From an uncultured Bacilli bacterium (GTDB lineage: Bacteria > Bacillota_I > Bacilli_A > RFN20 > CAG-449), in the NCBI GenBank assembly GCA_947593895.1, contig CANQDY010000016.1, positions 1 to 14,646 on the forward strand: a DNA stretch of 14,646 nt. Reading direction: 5' to 3'. How positions within the stretch are numbered: the stretch's first letter is position 1; the number at the start of each line of letters is the position of its first letter. The position numbers were made by a program, and so were the translations under genes. The notes beneath the pieces are model-generated. The model was given only the letters and a program-made list of their open reading frames with translations. It was not told where the DNA came from and made no database searches. Shown here piece after piece: positions 7,859 to 14,646 of the stretch.

Positions 7859-9056
7859 ATCTATTCTTAAATATTTTAAAATTGCCTTTTATTCCTTTTT
7901 CATCTTCCGAATAATCAATGACGCATTGGTTATTTTTTATTTCGTAGAAAACATCAATATCTTCATAAGGTATAAAGAGAGAAACTTCAACATAAAACTT
8001 ACTCAGGTTTTTATCAATTAATTTTAAAATATCATCAATATAAGTATTATCAATTAAACTTACTATTAATTCATCTTCTCCCATCATCGATAATAATCTT
8101 TCTAATTTATCTAATTTATTATAAATTTTGATAATTTTTGATGATGAAATATTTTTCACAACTGACTCAGTTATCTCGCTTTCAATTTGATAATTTTCAC
8201 TTGATACATCAATCATTTCGATAATTAAATCACTCTCTTCAATTTCTTCAAATGTTGAACGGAAGCAACGAATTAAATGAGTTGGAAGACTAGCGATAAA
8301 TCCAACTGTATCGGTTAATAAAAAAGGAAAGTACTTTTCTGTTTTAATCAATCTTGTTGTTGTATCAAGTGTTGCAAAGAGACGATCTTCTTGCAAAATT
8401 AAATCTTTTCTCTTATTTTTGGTAATTTTGATTAGATGATTTAATAGCGTTGACTTACCTGCATTTGTATATCCAACAATTGTTACAATTGGTAAACTTG
8501 TTTTTCTTTTAATTCGATTTAAAGATCTATTAAGTTGAATTTGATTAAGTTCTTTTTCTTTTCTTACAATTAAGTTTCGAATTTGGCTCTTCTTTAAATC
8601 GATTATTTTTTCTCCGCATCCTTTATTTTGCAATTTTCCAGATGTTATTTGATCATAATTATTTTTGCTATTAACTAATCGTGAAATATTGTATTTTAAC
8701 GATGCAATTTCAACTTCAAGTTTTGCCTCTTTTGTTTTCGCTCTAAATTCAAATATTTTAATAATTACCATCGTTCTATCAATTACATCTAAATTAAAAC
8801 GTTCACTTAAATTTCGAATTTGAAGAGCACTTAAATCATTATTAAAAACAATTATATCAATGTCTTTTTTATACATTTCTAATAGACAACTCTCAATTGC
8901 ACCACTTGAAATAAAAGTTGCGCGAGTAACTTCTTTTACTTCACATTGAATTATTAGACTAACTTTAATATTTAAGGTCGATAAAAAATTTTCCATCTCA
9001 CTTAAAGATGAAAGATAATATTTATTTTTATAACAATTAACAATTAATGCATTCAT
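7812..9056 (-). CDS. hflX: HflX-family ribosome-splitting GTPase
   Basis: The 414-residue protein has an N-terminal HflX nucleotide-binding-like domain (about 1-105), a basic helical linker (105-185) and a G domain. The G domain shows GYTNAGKST (195-203), FATLDTTTR (227-235), DTVGFI (249-254) and NKLD (313-316); these are diagnostic of HflX, which splits stalled or hibernating 70S ribosomes. The linker motif normally reading GRGPGE is degraded to NKGCGEK (144-150), which is unusual. ATG 9056 lies one base after the TAA of the upstream membrane-protein gene. Only a distant AGAGG (12 bases away) is seen, so translation is probably coupled. The 3' end overlaps the gmk-like gene tail to tail, and no terminator is seen on either strand there. 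Confidence 0.9.
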   Translation of the reverse strand: MNALIVNCYKNKYYLSSLSEMENFLSTLNIKVSLIIQCEVKEVTRATFISSGAIESCLLEMYKKDIDIIVFNNDLSALQIRNLSERFNLDVIDRTMVIIKIFEFRAKTKEAKLEVEIASLKYNISRLVNSKNNYDQITSGKLQNKGCGEKIIDLKKSQIRNLIVRKEKELNQIQLNRSLNRIKRKTSLPIVTIVGYTNAGKSTLLNHLIKITKNKRKDLILQEDRLFATLDTTTRLIKTEKYFPFLLTDTVGFIASLPTHLIRCFRSTFEEIEESDLIIEMIDVSSENYQIESEITESVVKNISSSKIIKIYNKLDKLERLLSMMGEDELIVSLIDNTYIDDILKLIDKNLSKFYVEVSLFIPYEDIDVFYEIKNNQCVIDYSEDEKGIKGNFKIFKNRFKIYQKYLKSFDINQ

Positions 9057-9057
9057 T

Positions 9058-9426
9058 TTAATCTACATCCTCTGCTCCAGTAACACTTGTATTTGGTCCA
9101 AATAAATTTATAACTCTAAGAACCGTGCCAATCATTACAATGATTGCTGCGACCAAAAATATATAGTTTGAACTACTTGGATTTCTACGATAAGTTTCAA
9201 CGGCAAAATATAAAAAATAAATAATAACAATAAGATATAATAGTGCAGATGCTCTTGACCTTTGAATAATATTATCTGATGCTGTTGAGGCATCTCTATA
9301 TCCTCGAGCAATATCAATTAAAAGTTTTAAAACGGTTATTGTAATTAATAAAGCAACAATTGTAATAATAATTAAAACTATTTGGACTCGATATTGTCGT
9401 ATTAATCGAATATTTTCTTCATTCAT
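9058..9426 (-). CDS. Small three-helix membrane protein of unknown function
   Basis: From ATG 9426 the product is 122 residues. It has a short charged N-terminus and three predicted membrane helices, at about 14-38 (very rich in I, V, L and T), 61-77 and 88-109. The loop between helices 1 and 2 is polar and arginine-containing (IARGYRDASTASDNIIQRSR), and the tail is acidic (GAEDVD). By the positive-inside rule the RGYR/QRSR loop should be cytoplasmic, putting the N-terminus outside. I recognise no family. An in-frame TTG at 9432 is an alternative start. Neither start has a Shine-Dalgarno sequence, and the ATG lies in an inverted repeat (9418-9445). The gene sits 39 bases after the dehydrogenase gene and one base before hflX. 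Confidence 0.7.
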   Translation of the reverse strand: MNEENIRLIRQYRVQIVLIIITIVALLITITVLKLLIDIARGYRDASTASDNIIQRSRASALLYLIVIIYFLYFAVETYRRNPSSSNYIFLVAAIIVMIGTVLRVINLFGPNTSVTGAEDVD

Positions 9427-9445
9427 ATTCAATTATATGAATGAA
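9418..9445. repeat. Perfect 11-bp inverted repeat over the start of the small membrane-protein gene
   Basis: TTCATTCATAT (9418-9428) and ATATGAATGAA (9435-9445) are exact reverse complements around a six-base spacer. The repeat contains the start codon at 9426-9424 and, on the minus strand, a TATAAT (9437-9432). In minus-strand mRNA the ATG would be paired in a hairpin. Read on the plus strand, the hairpin is followed by a T-rich tract (9450-9460) and resembles a weak terminator. It could be an operator, a translational control hairpin or a terminator of antisense transcription. Confidence 0.6.
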
Positions 9446-9465
9446 TATATTTTTTATTTTTAAAT

Positions 9466-10368
9466 CTATCTTAATTCGAAGCCTTTATCTTCCAAATATT
9501 GATAGGTTTCTTCAATAATATTTTTTTTAGCGTATTGAGGAATCTTTCTTTTTATTGGATAACCTGAAATTGAGAAAATACCTCTTGGCTTAATATATTT
9601 TCTTTCATTATCATTTGTATCTAAAGCAAGTAAATTTGTCAGACAAGCTTTTGCAGATGAATGAACAAAAAAATACAAAAACACATGACCTATTTTACTA
9701 AACCAATTAGGTAATCCGGTTTGATCAGAAGAAATAATATTAGTTTTACAAATTCCTGGATGTGTTAAGAAATAATTAACTTTAGATTTTTTTGAATTTA
9801 ATTCATATCCAAGCCTAGAAAGGCAATACTTAGAATAACCATATACCTTATTTCTCGATAACTTCTCATTATCCTCTAACCTAATTCTCTTTTTTGCCCA
9901 AAATCCAGTTAATGAAGTAACAATAATAACTTTAGATTCAAATTTTTCTAACAGAGGGTTTAAATGTTTTAAAAGATAAAATACCCCTAAATAATTTGTT
10001 CCAAAAGTTAATTCAAAATTATTTTTTGTACGATAATTTGCTTTGGGAAAATAAATTCCGGCATTACAAATTAACCCATCAATTTTAATATTTTTTTCTA
10101 GTATTTTAGAACAAAACTCATCAATCGAGTTAAAATCACTTTGATCATAGTGAATAATTTCAATATCCGCTTCTTTAATTTGTGAAATAATGCAATTTCT
10201 TGCTTCTTCTGCTTTCCTTAAATTTCTGCAAGCCATTATAACTTTTGCCTTTTTATAGACTAAGTCATATGTTGTATTAAAACCAAGTCCGCTATTAGCA
10301 CCAGTAACAACAAAAGTTTTACCTTCTAAAGATTCTAACTTATCTAAATATTTAAGATAATGATTCAT
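9466..10368 (-). CDS. Short-chain dehydrogenase/reductase (SDR)
   Basis: The 300-residue protein is a classical SDR using NAD(P)(H). The cofactor motif TGANSGLG is at 22-29, and a basic residue (R48, in ACRN) after the second strand hints at NADP preference. NAG is at 102-104. The catalytic set is N125, S152 and Y176-xxx-K180. The overall pattern, with N-terminal LEGKTFVVTGANSGLG and a longer C-terminal segment, is like the retinol-dehydrogenase/WWOX-type branch, but the substrate cannot be told from sequence. The start ATG overlaps the nrnA stop by one base (TAATG), and AGAGG (10379-10383) lies upstream, so it is coupled to nrnA. It ends in TAG. Confidence 0.92.
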   Translation of the reverse strand: MNHYLKYLDKLESLEGKTFVVTGANSGLGFNTTYDLVYKKAKVIMACRNLRKAEEARNCIISQIKEADIEIIHYDQSDFNSIDEFCSKILEKNIKIDGLICNAGIYFPKANYRTKNNFELTFGTNYLGVFYLLKHLNPLLEKFESKVIIVTSLTGFWAKKRIRLEDNEKLSRNKVYGYSKYCLSRLGYELNSKKSKVNYFLTHPGICKTNIISSDQTGLPNWFSKIGHVFLYFFVHSSAKACLTNLLALDTNDNERKYIKPRGIFSISGYPIKRKIPQYAKKNIIEETYQYLEDKGFELR

Positions 10369-11339
10369 TAAATTAAATCCTCTAAATCTTTAATCAAACT
10401 ATCAATTTCATCAATTGAATATATTGTTGCACCTGATGCATTGATATGTCCACCACCATGATATTTATTAGCGACTTTTGAAATATCAATTTTTTTACTT
10501 CTTATTGAAACTCTAAATTCATTTTTTTCTTTATATTCGGTAATTGAAAACCATATTGGAATATTCTTAATGTTACTCATTAATGAAAGATGCTCTTTAC
10601 CTCGATCTGCTTCAATATTTAATTCTTTTAAATCTTCATCAAGAAGAATATAATAAGCAACACCTTTTGAAGAAACTTTCATATTGTTTAAAACATAACG
10701 TTGTAAATTTAGTGATTCAATATCTTTTTCATACATTTTATCATAAACATCAAACGCAGGTTTCAAACCATATTTAAGTAATCTTGATGCAACTTCAAAT
10801 GTATAACAATCTACTGAAGAAAATAAAAATCTCCCGGTATCTCCAACAATACCTGAATAAAAATATTTACATGATAAAATTGGTAATGGATATTTTTTCT
10901 CAAAATTCATACAAAAAGTTGATACTAATTCGCTTGCAGAAGATAATTCATTAGCAATGATATTAATATTACCATATGGTTCATCATTTGGATGGTGATC
11001 AAATTTGATTATGAAATCAGCTTTTTTATATCTTTCATCATCAATTCTTTGCGAATTACCAGTATCAACAATAATCGCTAAAAATTTATTTTCAAAGAAA
11101 TTATCATCAACTGTTTCCATTGCAGGATAAAGAGTATCTTTAAATTGTGAAAAATCTTTTCCAATAAAATGAATTTCTTTTGTCGGAAAAGAATCTCTTA
11201 ACCAATAAACTAATCCAAGCTGAGTTCCAATTGCATCAAAATCTGGGCGTTGATGACGGAAAACAGCAATTTTATCATATTTTTTGATTTTTTTTAGTGC
11301 TAACTTAAAATCTTTATTTAATGCCTTTTTTAAATTCAT
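10368..11339 (-). CDS. nrnA: NrnA-type DHH/DHHA1 phosphoesterase (nanoRNase / pAp phosphatase)
   Basis: The 323-residue protein has all DHH-family metal motifs: HQRPDFDAIG (H29, D33, D35), VDTG (D92), DHH (114-116) and GDTGRF (D167). The DHHA1 substrate-binding motif HGGGH (294-298) is followed by ASGA. NrnA proteins degrade 2-5-nucleotide RNAs left by RNases and dephosphorylate 3'-phosphoadenosine 5'-phosphate, a sulfate-assimilation by-product. The length matches B. subtilis NrnA closely. ATG 11339 follows an AGGAGA site (plus-strand 11345-11350) that overlaps the TAG stop of the cysteine desulfurase gene, nine bases away, so the two are probably translated in series. The downstream dehydrogenase overlaps it by one base. 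Confidence 0.94.
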   Translation of the reverse strand: MNLKKALNKDFKLALKKIKKYDKIAVFRHQRPDFDAIGTQLGLVYWLRDSFPTKEIHFIGKDFSQFKDTLYPAMETVDDNFFENKFLAIIVDTGNSQRIDDERYKKADFIIKFDHHPNDEPYGNINIIANELSSASELVSTFCMNFEKKYPLPILSCKYFYSGIVGDTGRFLFSSVDCYTFEVASRLLKYGLKPAFDVYDKMYEKDIESLNLQRYVLNNMKVSSKGVAYYILLDEDLKELNIEADRGKEHLSLMSNIKNIPIWFSITEYKEKNEFRVSIRSKKIDISKVANKYHGGGHINASGATIYSIDEIDSLIKDLEDLI

Positions 11340-11348
11340 CTTTCTCTC

Positions 11349-12470
11349 CTATTTAATCTGTTTTAATATTATCTTTAATGTATTTACAAACTCAATCATT
11401 TCCTCTTTTGTGTTTAAATGTGATAATGAAACTCGAATAGAATTTTCACTAATCAAATTGGATTTTCCCATTGCTTTAAGTACATGACTTAGACTTTTTT
11501 TCTTGCTAGAACAAGCAGATTGAGTTGATACATAAATATCTGAATTTGATAACGCTTCACTAACAACTGAAGCCTTTTTATTAATGTAAAAATTAAGGAT
11601 ATATGGACTTGCATCAATTGGTGAATTAAATCCTAAGCCATCAATTTCACTTAGTTTTTCTCTTAAAATTTTATTAAGCTCTTTCACATATTGGTAATGT
11701 ATTTTTTGCTGTTCAAGGGCAATTCTAAGCGTTTTAGAAATACAAACTTCATATGGAAAATTTGTCGTTCCCGAACGATAAGAATATTCTTGTCCTCCAC
11801 CAGATAAAAGAGGTGCTAAATCAACATTTTCTTTTTTTAGTAAAACACCCGAACCCTTAAATCCATTAATTTTATGAGCGCTAATACTAACTAAATCAAC
11901 ATTATTATATAATAAATTAATTTTACCAATAGCTTGTGTTGCATCAACATGAAATATTATCTTTGGAAATGATTTTAGATAAGTTGCAATCTTTTCAATA
12001 TCATTGATTGAACCCACTTCATTGTTAACCGCCATAATCGATACTAAAATTGTATCATCAGTTATTGCATTTTTTAAGTCTTCTAAACGAACTTTCCCAT
12101 CATCGTAAATTGGTAAATATGTTACCTTAAAACCAAACCTCTCTTCTAACTGATGAAAACTATTCAAAACCGAAGCATGTTCACCAGAAGAAGTAATTAT
12201 ATGTTTTCCCCGATTTGAATACTTAAGGCAAACACCTTTAATAGCTAAATTATTTGACTCAGTTGCGCCACTAGTAAAAATTACCTCATTTTCCTTTAAC
12301 ATAAAAAGTTTAGCAATTTGCTGTCGGGCCTTTAATTCTAATTGTCCAACTTCAAAACCAAGTTTATGAGCAGAAGAGGTATTAGCAAAAAAACGATTAT
12401 TAACTTGAACAAAAGTATCAAGTACTTCAGGATTTACCGGACTGGTTGCCGCATAATCTAAATAAATCAT
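11349..12470 (-). CDS. NifS/IscS-type cysteine desulfurase
   Basis: This is a fold-type I PLP enzyme of 373 residues that takes sulfur from cysteine as a persulfide for Fe-S clusters or thio-modified tRNA. Numbered from ATG 12470, the sequence shows YLDYAATSP at the start, TSGATESNN (67-75), EH (97-98), HVDATQ (174-179), the PLP lysine in SAHKINGFKGSG (K200) and the persulfide cysteine in QSACSSKK (C320). An in-frame TTG lies just upstream, but the AGGGGG site seven bases before ATG 12470 fits the ATG. In B. subtilis a NifZ-type desulfurase lies near ezrA and next to thiI; here ezrA is adjacent but no thiI is present, so the sulfur acceptor is unknown. The gap to ezrA is 62 bases without a clear terminator. 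Confidence 0.93.
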   Translation of the reverse strand: MIYLDYAATSPVNPEVLDTFVQVNNRFFANTSSAHKLGFEVGQLELKARQQIAKLFMLKENEVIFTSGATESNNLAIKGVCLKYSNRGKHIITSSGEHASVLNSFHQLEERFGFKVTYLPIYDDGKVRLEDLKNAITDDTILVSIMAVNNEVGSINDIEKIATYLKSFPKIIFHVDATQAIGKINLLYNNVDLVSISAHKINGFKGSGVLLKKENVDLAPLLSGGGQEYSYRSGTTNFPYEVCISKTLRIALEQQKIHYQYVKELNKILREKLSEIDGLGFNSPIDASPYILNFYINKKASVVSEALSNSDIYVSTQSACSSKKKSLSHVLKAMGKSNLISENSIRVSLSHLNTKEEMIEFVNTLKIILKQIK

Positions 12471-12532
12471 CAACCTACCCCCTAACTATAAAGTATGATT
12501 AGAAAATTTTATTATCTAAACTTTAATCCATA

Positions 12533-14257
12533 CTATTTTACATCTGGGCGCATCTTTTTGATAATGACAACTGTTTCATCAATAGTTCTTGTAAAATCAC
12601 CTTCAAAGAAGGACGTTCCAGCATTATTTAAAGCATATTTGCAATCTAAGAAACCTTGCCTATACTGATTAGCATAAACAATTGAATCTTCAGCATATTT
12701 TTTTTGAGCAGCATTTTCTTCAACATCTTTCAATAATTGATTAATAATTTCCTCAGCATAATTTAATGTATCCATTGCATTTTGAACATCGATTGGTTGC
12801 ACTTTAATAATATCACCAACATCTTCAAGATAAGCATATGAGCGATCAAAAGAAATTTTTAAACGATCAGAAAATGATGGTACATTCATTTCACGAATTA
12901 CACTTTGTGCATCTTTTAACTTTAGATAGTAGTCACATATTTTTTTATAAATTTCTTCAGAATCATCCTTAAGTGATACTAAATATTGATTGAAATCTTT
13001 GATAATTTCTTGAATTCTCTTCATTTCATTTTCCATATCATTCATTTTTAAAACAATAATAGAAAATGGTTGTCTTGTAGATGAATGAATAAATGTATCT
13101 AAGTCACGTTTAATATGTGATACATTATCAATGTCATTTTCTAGTTCTTCAACTTTATCAAGGTAACGATCTTTAATTAAATAAACATCTTTATAATTTG
13201 GAAGCATTCTTTTGATTTTCATAAATTGTTTTTCAAGATCGTAAGTCGAATTGTACATTTGCTCGCTATTTTCATCAAAATATTTTTTTGCTGCTTCTTC
13301 ATCTGAAAATGATTTAAAAATCATCATTATGTCTTGATCAATTTCATCTAATTGCTCTTGTACGTTACTAAAATCAAAAACAGAAATCTTCTTATAAATT
13401 TCATCTAAAGCCAATTTATATGATTCAATTTTAGACATTACCTTAAGATGATGTAATGGATAATTTTGTTTTTCTAATTCCTCGTATTTTTCCTTTATTT
13501 CATCTATTTTTTTAGGGATAATTTTTGAGACACGAACACAATAAACTGGAATTTTATCAAATGAATCTAATAATGCATTTAAAACTTCCTCAATTAGAGG
13601 TAGTTTTTCATTTGATTGTTCATATCTAGCCGCAGATGTTAATTCTTCACACTCTTGAAATAATTGATCAATTCTATCAAAAAAGTTTAAAAATGAATCC
13701 TGAACTATTCTTAATTCATTCACATTACTATTATATTTTTCCTTTAATTCTCGATAAATTCTTTGAAGTTTAATCTCTTCTTGGTGGAATTCTTCATCTT
13801 TTTGAAGCAGGTTATTTAATTCTTTATATAACTCATTGACTTTTTTATCAAAATCCATGACCACCGTTTTTGTTGAATTAATCAAATTATTAATTCCACG
13901 ATATTTTTTTTCGTTAATTGTAGTATTTAAACCAGAAATTGCAACATATGAATGACGATCATTTTCTTGTAAAATGTCTTGATACATTTGAGCATATTTT
14001 TCATGATATTGAATATATTCTAAGTTTTGATTAGAAATCTGCTCAAGTCGAGCAATAAATTGATCAACATCTTCAACCAAGATAGTATGTAGATGACGAT
14101 ATCTTTTTTCTAATTCCTTTGCAATTTTTCTTTGTCTACTTCTTCTAATGACAAAAATATAAACTAATGTTATTCCCACAATAAATAAAGCTGTTGCAAA
14201 TGAACAAATTCCTATCATTAGAGGAACATTCAATTTAAGTAATACTAAAATATTCAT
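12533..14257 (-). CDS. ezrA: EzrA-like septation ring formation regulator
   Basis: The 574-residue protein has one N-terminal membrane helix (about 10-33), a basic stop-transfer (RRSRQRK) and then an almost wholly coiled-coil, glutamate- and lysine-rich cytoplasmic part. EzrA binds FtsZ and limits it to one division ring in Bacilli. The length is near the usual 560-575. The C-terminal YANQYR (528-533) and the final helical hairpin match the conserved EzrA C-terminal patch. The start is chosen at ATG 14257, which has AAGGTGAG in front. An upstream in-frame ATG at 14272 lacks a ribosome binding site and would place that AAGGTGAG inside the gene. It appears to be the first gene of the minus-strand cluster. 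Presence of EzrA implies FtsZ-based division and argues against a typical Mycoplasma. Confidence 0.9.
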   Translation of the reverse strand: MNILVLLKLNVPLMIGICSFATALFIVGITLVYIFVIRRSRQRKIAKELEKRYRHLHTILVEDVDQFIARLEQISNQNLEYIQYHEKYAQMYQDILQENDRHSYVAISGLNTTINEKKYRGINNLINSTKTVVMDFDKKVNELYKELNNLLQKDEEFHQEEIKLQRIYRELKEKYNSNVNELRIVQDSFLNFFDRIDQLFQECEELTSAARYEQSNEKLPLIEEVLNALLDSFDKIPVYCVRVSKIIPKKIDEIKEKYEELEKQNYPLHHLKVMSKIESYKLALDEIYKKISVFDFSNVQEQLDEIDQDIMMIFKSFSDEEAAKKYFDENSEQMYNSTYDLEKQFMKIKRMLPNYKDVYLIKDRYLDKVEELENDIDNVSHIKRDLDTFIHSSTRQPFSIIVLKMNDMENEMKRIQEIIKDFNQYLVSLKDDSEEIYKKICDYYLKLKDAQSVIREMNVPSFSDRLKISFDRSYAYLEDVGDIIKVQPIDVQNAMDTLNYAEEIINQLLKDVEENAAQKKYAEDSIVYANQYRQGFLDCKYALNNAGTSFFEGDFTRTIDETVVIIKKMRPDVK

Positions 14258-14542
14258 TTTTCTCACCTTCATTGTATATAATACAATACTTTTGTAAATT
14301 CTTAAATCGTTTTTTCAAATCAAAGTAAAAAGTAAACTTTACTCAATTATATTATTTATAATGTTTTAATTGATTTTGTTAAGTCCAAAGAAATTGAGAT
14401 AATAAATAAATTTTGAATTTTTACAAATATTACATAAATTAGATAATTTAATTAAAAGAAAACATATTTTAATAACGCATTCTTTACAATTAACGGAAAT
14501 TACTTTATCACTTAACATGATTGATATTTTAAAATATTCTAG
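14258..14542. other. Intergenic region upstream of ezrA, no gene found
   Basis: This stretch is very AT-rich, with only very short frames on either strand. It contains the ezrA start region, a small inverted repeat AGTAAA-C-TTTACT (14331-14343) and a perfect 14-bp palindrome ATATTTTAAAATAT (14524-14537) just before the rightward promoter. Such AT palindromes can arise by chance here. Confidence 0.5.
14278..14306 (-). promoter_or_regulatory. Weak candidate promoter for ezrA
   Basis: On the minus strand TATTAT (14283-14278) has a poor -35 match TTTAAG (14306-14301) at 17 bases. The predicted start near 14271 would keep the AAGGTGAG site and use ATG 14257. A TTTACA nearby pairs with TACAAT at 16 bases, but that start would remove the ribosome binding site. 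Confidence 0.3.
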
Positions 14543-14572
14543 TTGACATTTCTTTTTCTAATAAAGTAAAAT
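14543..14572 (+). promoter_or_regulatory. Strong rightward promoter at the right edge
   Basis: A perfect TTGACA (14543-14548) and TAAAAT (14567-14572) are 18 bases apart, pointing out of the window. The start would be near 14579. The remaining bases to 14646 contain no start codon with a ribosome binding site, so the transcript has an untranslated leader of at least about 65 bases. CCTAACTTTAGG (14574-14585), a near-palindrome, sits on the start site. Confidence 0.7.
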
Positions 14573-14646
14573 ACCTAACTTTAGGCAGGAACCCTCAAAT
14601 ATAGTGTTACATCAATCAAAAAACAAATCAGCATCGAGAATATTCT

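Noticed and set aside
9135..9317. Sixty-codon frame on the minus strand within the small membrane-protein gene
   Set aside because: It overlaps the three-helix protein in another frame; hydrophobicity there comes from the frame-shifted membrane codons.
10583..10777. Plus-strand open frame antisense to nrnA
   Set aside because: It is fully inside nrnA, whose DHH and HGGGH motifs are intact; no ribosome binding site.
11284..11487. Plus-strand open frame across the nrnA/desulfurase junction
   Set aside because: It is antisense to two convincing genes and its F/I/N-rich composition is typical of reversed AT-rich coding DNA.

Overview
The window is a strongly AT-rich stretch of a low-GC Gram-positive-type chromosome. 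EzrA, RNase J, HflX, NrnA and a NifS-type desulfurase, tightly packed genes, AGGAGG-like ribosome binding sites and TTGACA/TATAAT-like promoters point to Bacilli or a walled relative of the Mollicutes (an Acholeplasma-, Izemoplasma- or RF39-like lineage); the exact taxon is inference. The standard genetic code fits: tryptophans are TGG and every stop is TAA or TAG. No phage, insertion sequence, CRISPR array or defence system was recognised; this looks like core chromosome.

Layout, left to right. Positions 1-79 hold the last 25 codons of an unidentified plus-strand gene, followed by a bidirectional terminator that also ends a minus-strand tRNA-His (GTG) with its own good promoter. Two plus-strand genes follow: an RNase J homologue with a damaged metal-binding site (469-2154) and the ribosome-associated GTPase TypA/BipA (2292-4124). 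A second bidirectional terminator separates typA from a minus-strand pair: a flavoprotein of the BaiN/HI0933 family (7135-6020), translationally coupled to a predicted M3-family metallopeptidase lipoprotein (6030-4153). A divergent promoter region (7136-7312) also drives a short guanylate-kinase-like gene (7313-7858), whose 3' end overlaps hflX tail to tail.

From 14257 down to 7812 lies a six-gene minus-strand cluster, probably one operon or two: ezrA, a NifS/IscS-type cysteine desulfurase, nrnA, a short-chain dehydrogenase, a small three-helix membrane protein and hflX. Several junctions are coupled: a stop codon inside the nrnA ribosome binding site, a TAATG overlap, and a 1-nt gap before hflX. 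The last 389 bases (14258-14646) hold no gene but carry the ezrA start region and a strong rightward promoter whose transcript leaves the window as an untranslated leader.

The genes mix RNA turnover (RNase J, NrnA), ribosome or translation GTPases (TypA, HflX), tRNA/sulfur chemistry (tRNA-His, desulfurase) and division (EzrA). The points most worth a second look are the degenerate RNase J, the predicted surface-anchored M3 peptidase, an 11-bp inverted repeat that covers both a -10 box and the start codon of the small membrane protein, the convergent gmk-like/hflX overlap, and the leader at the right edge.
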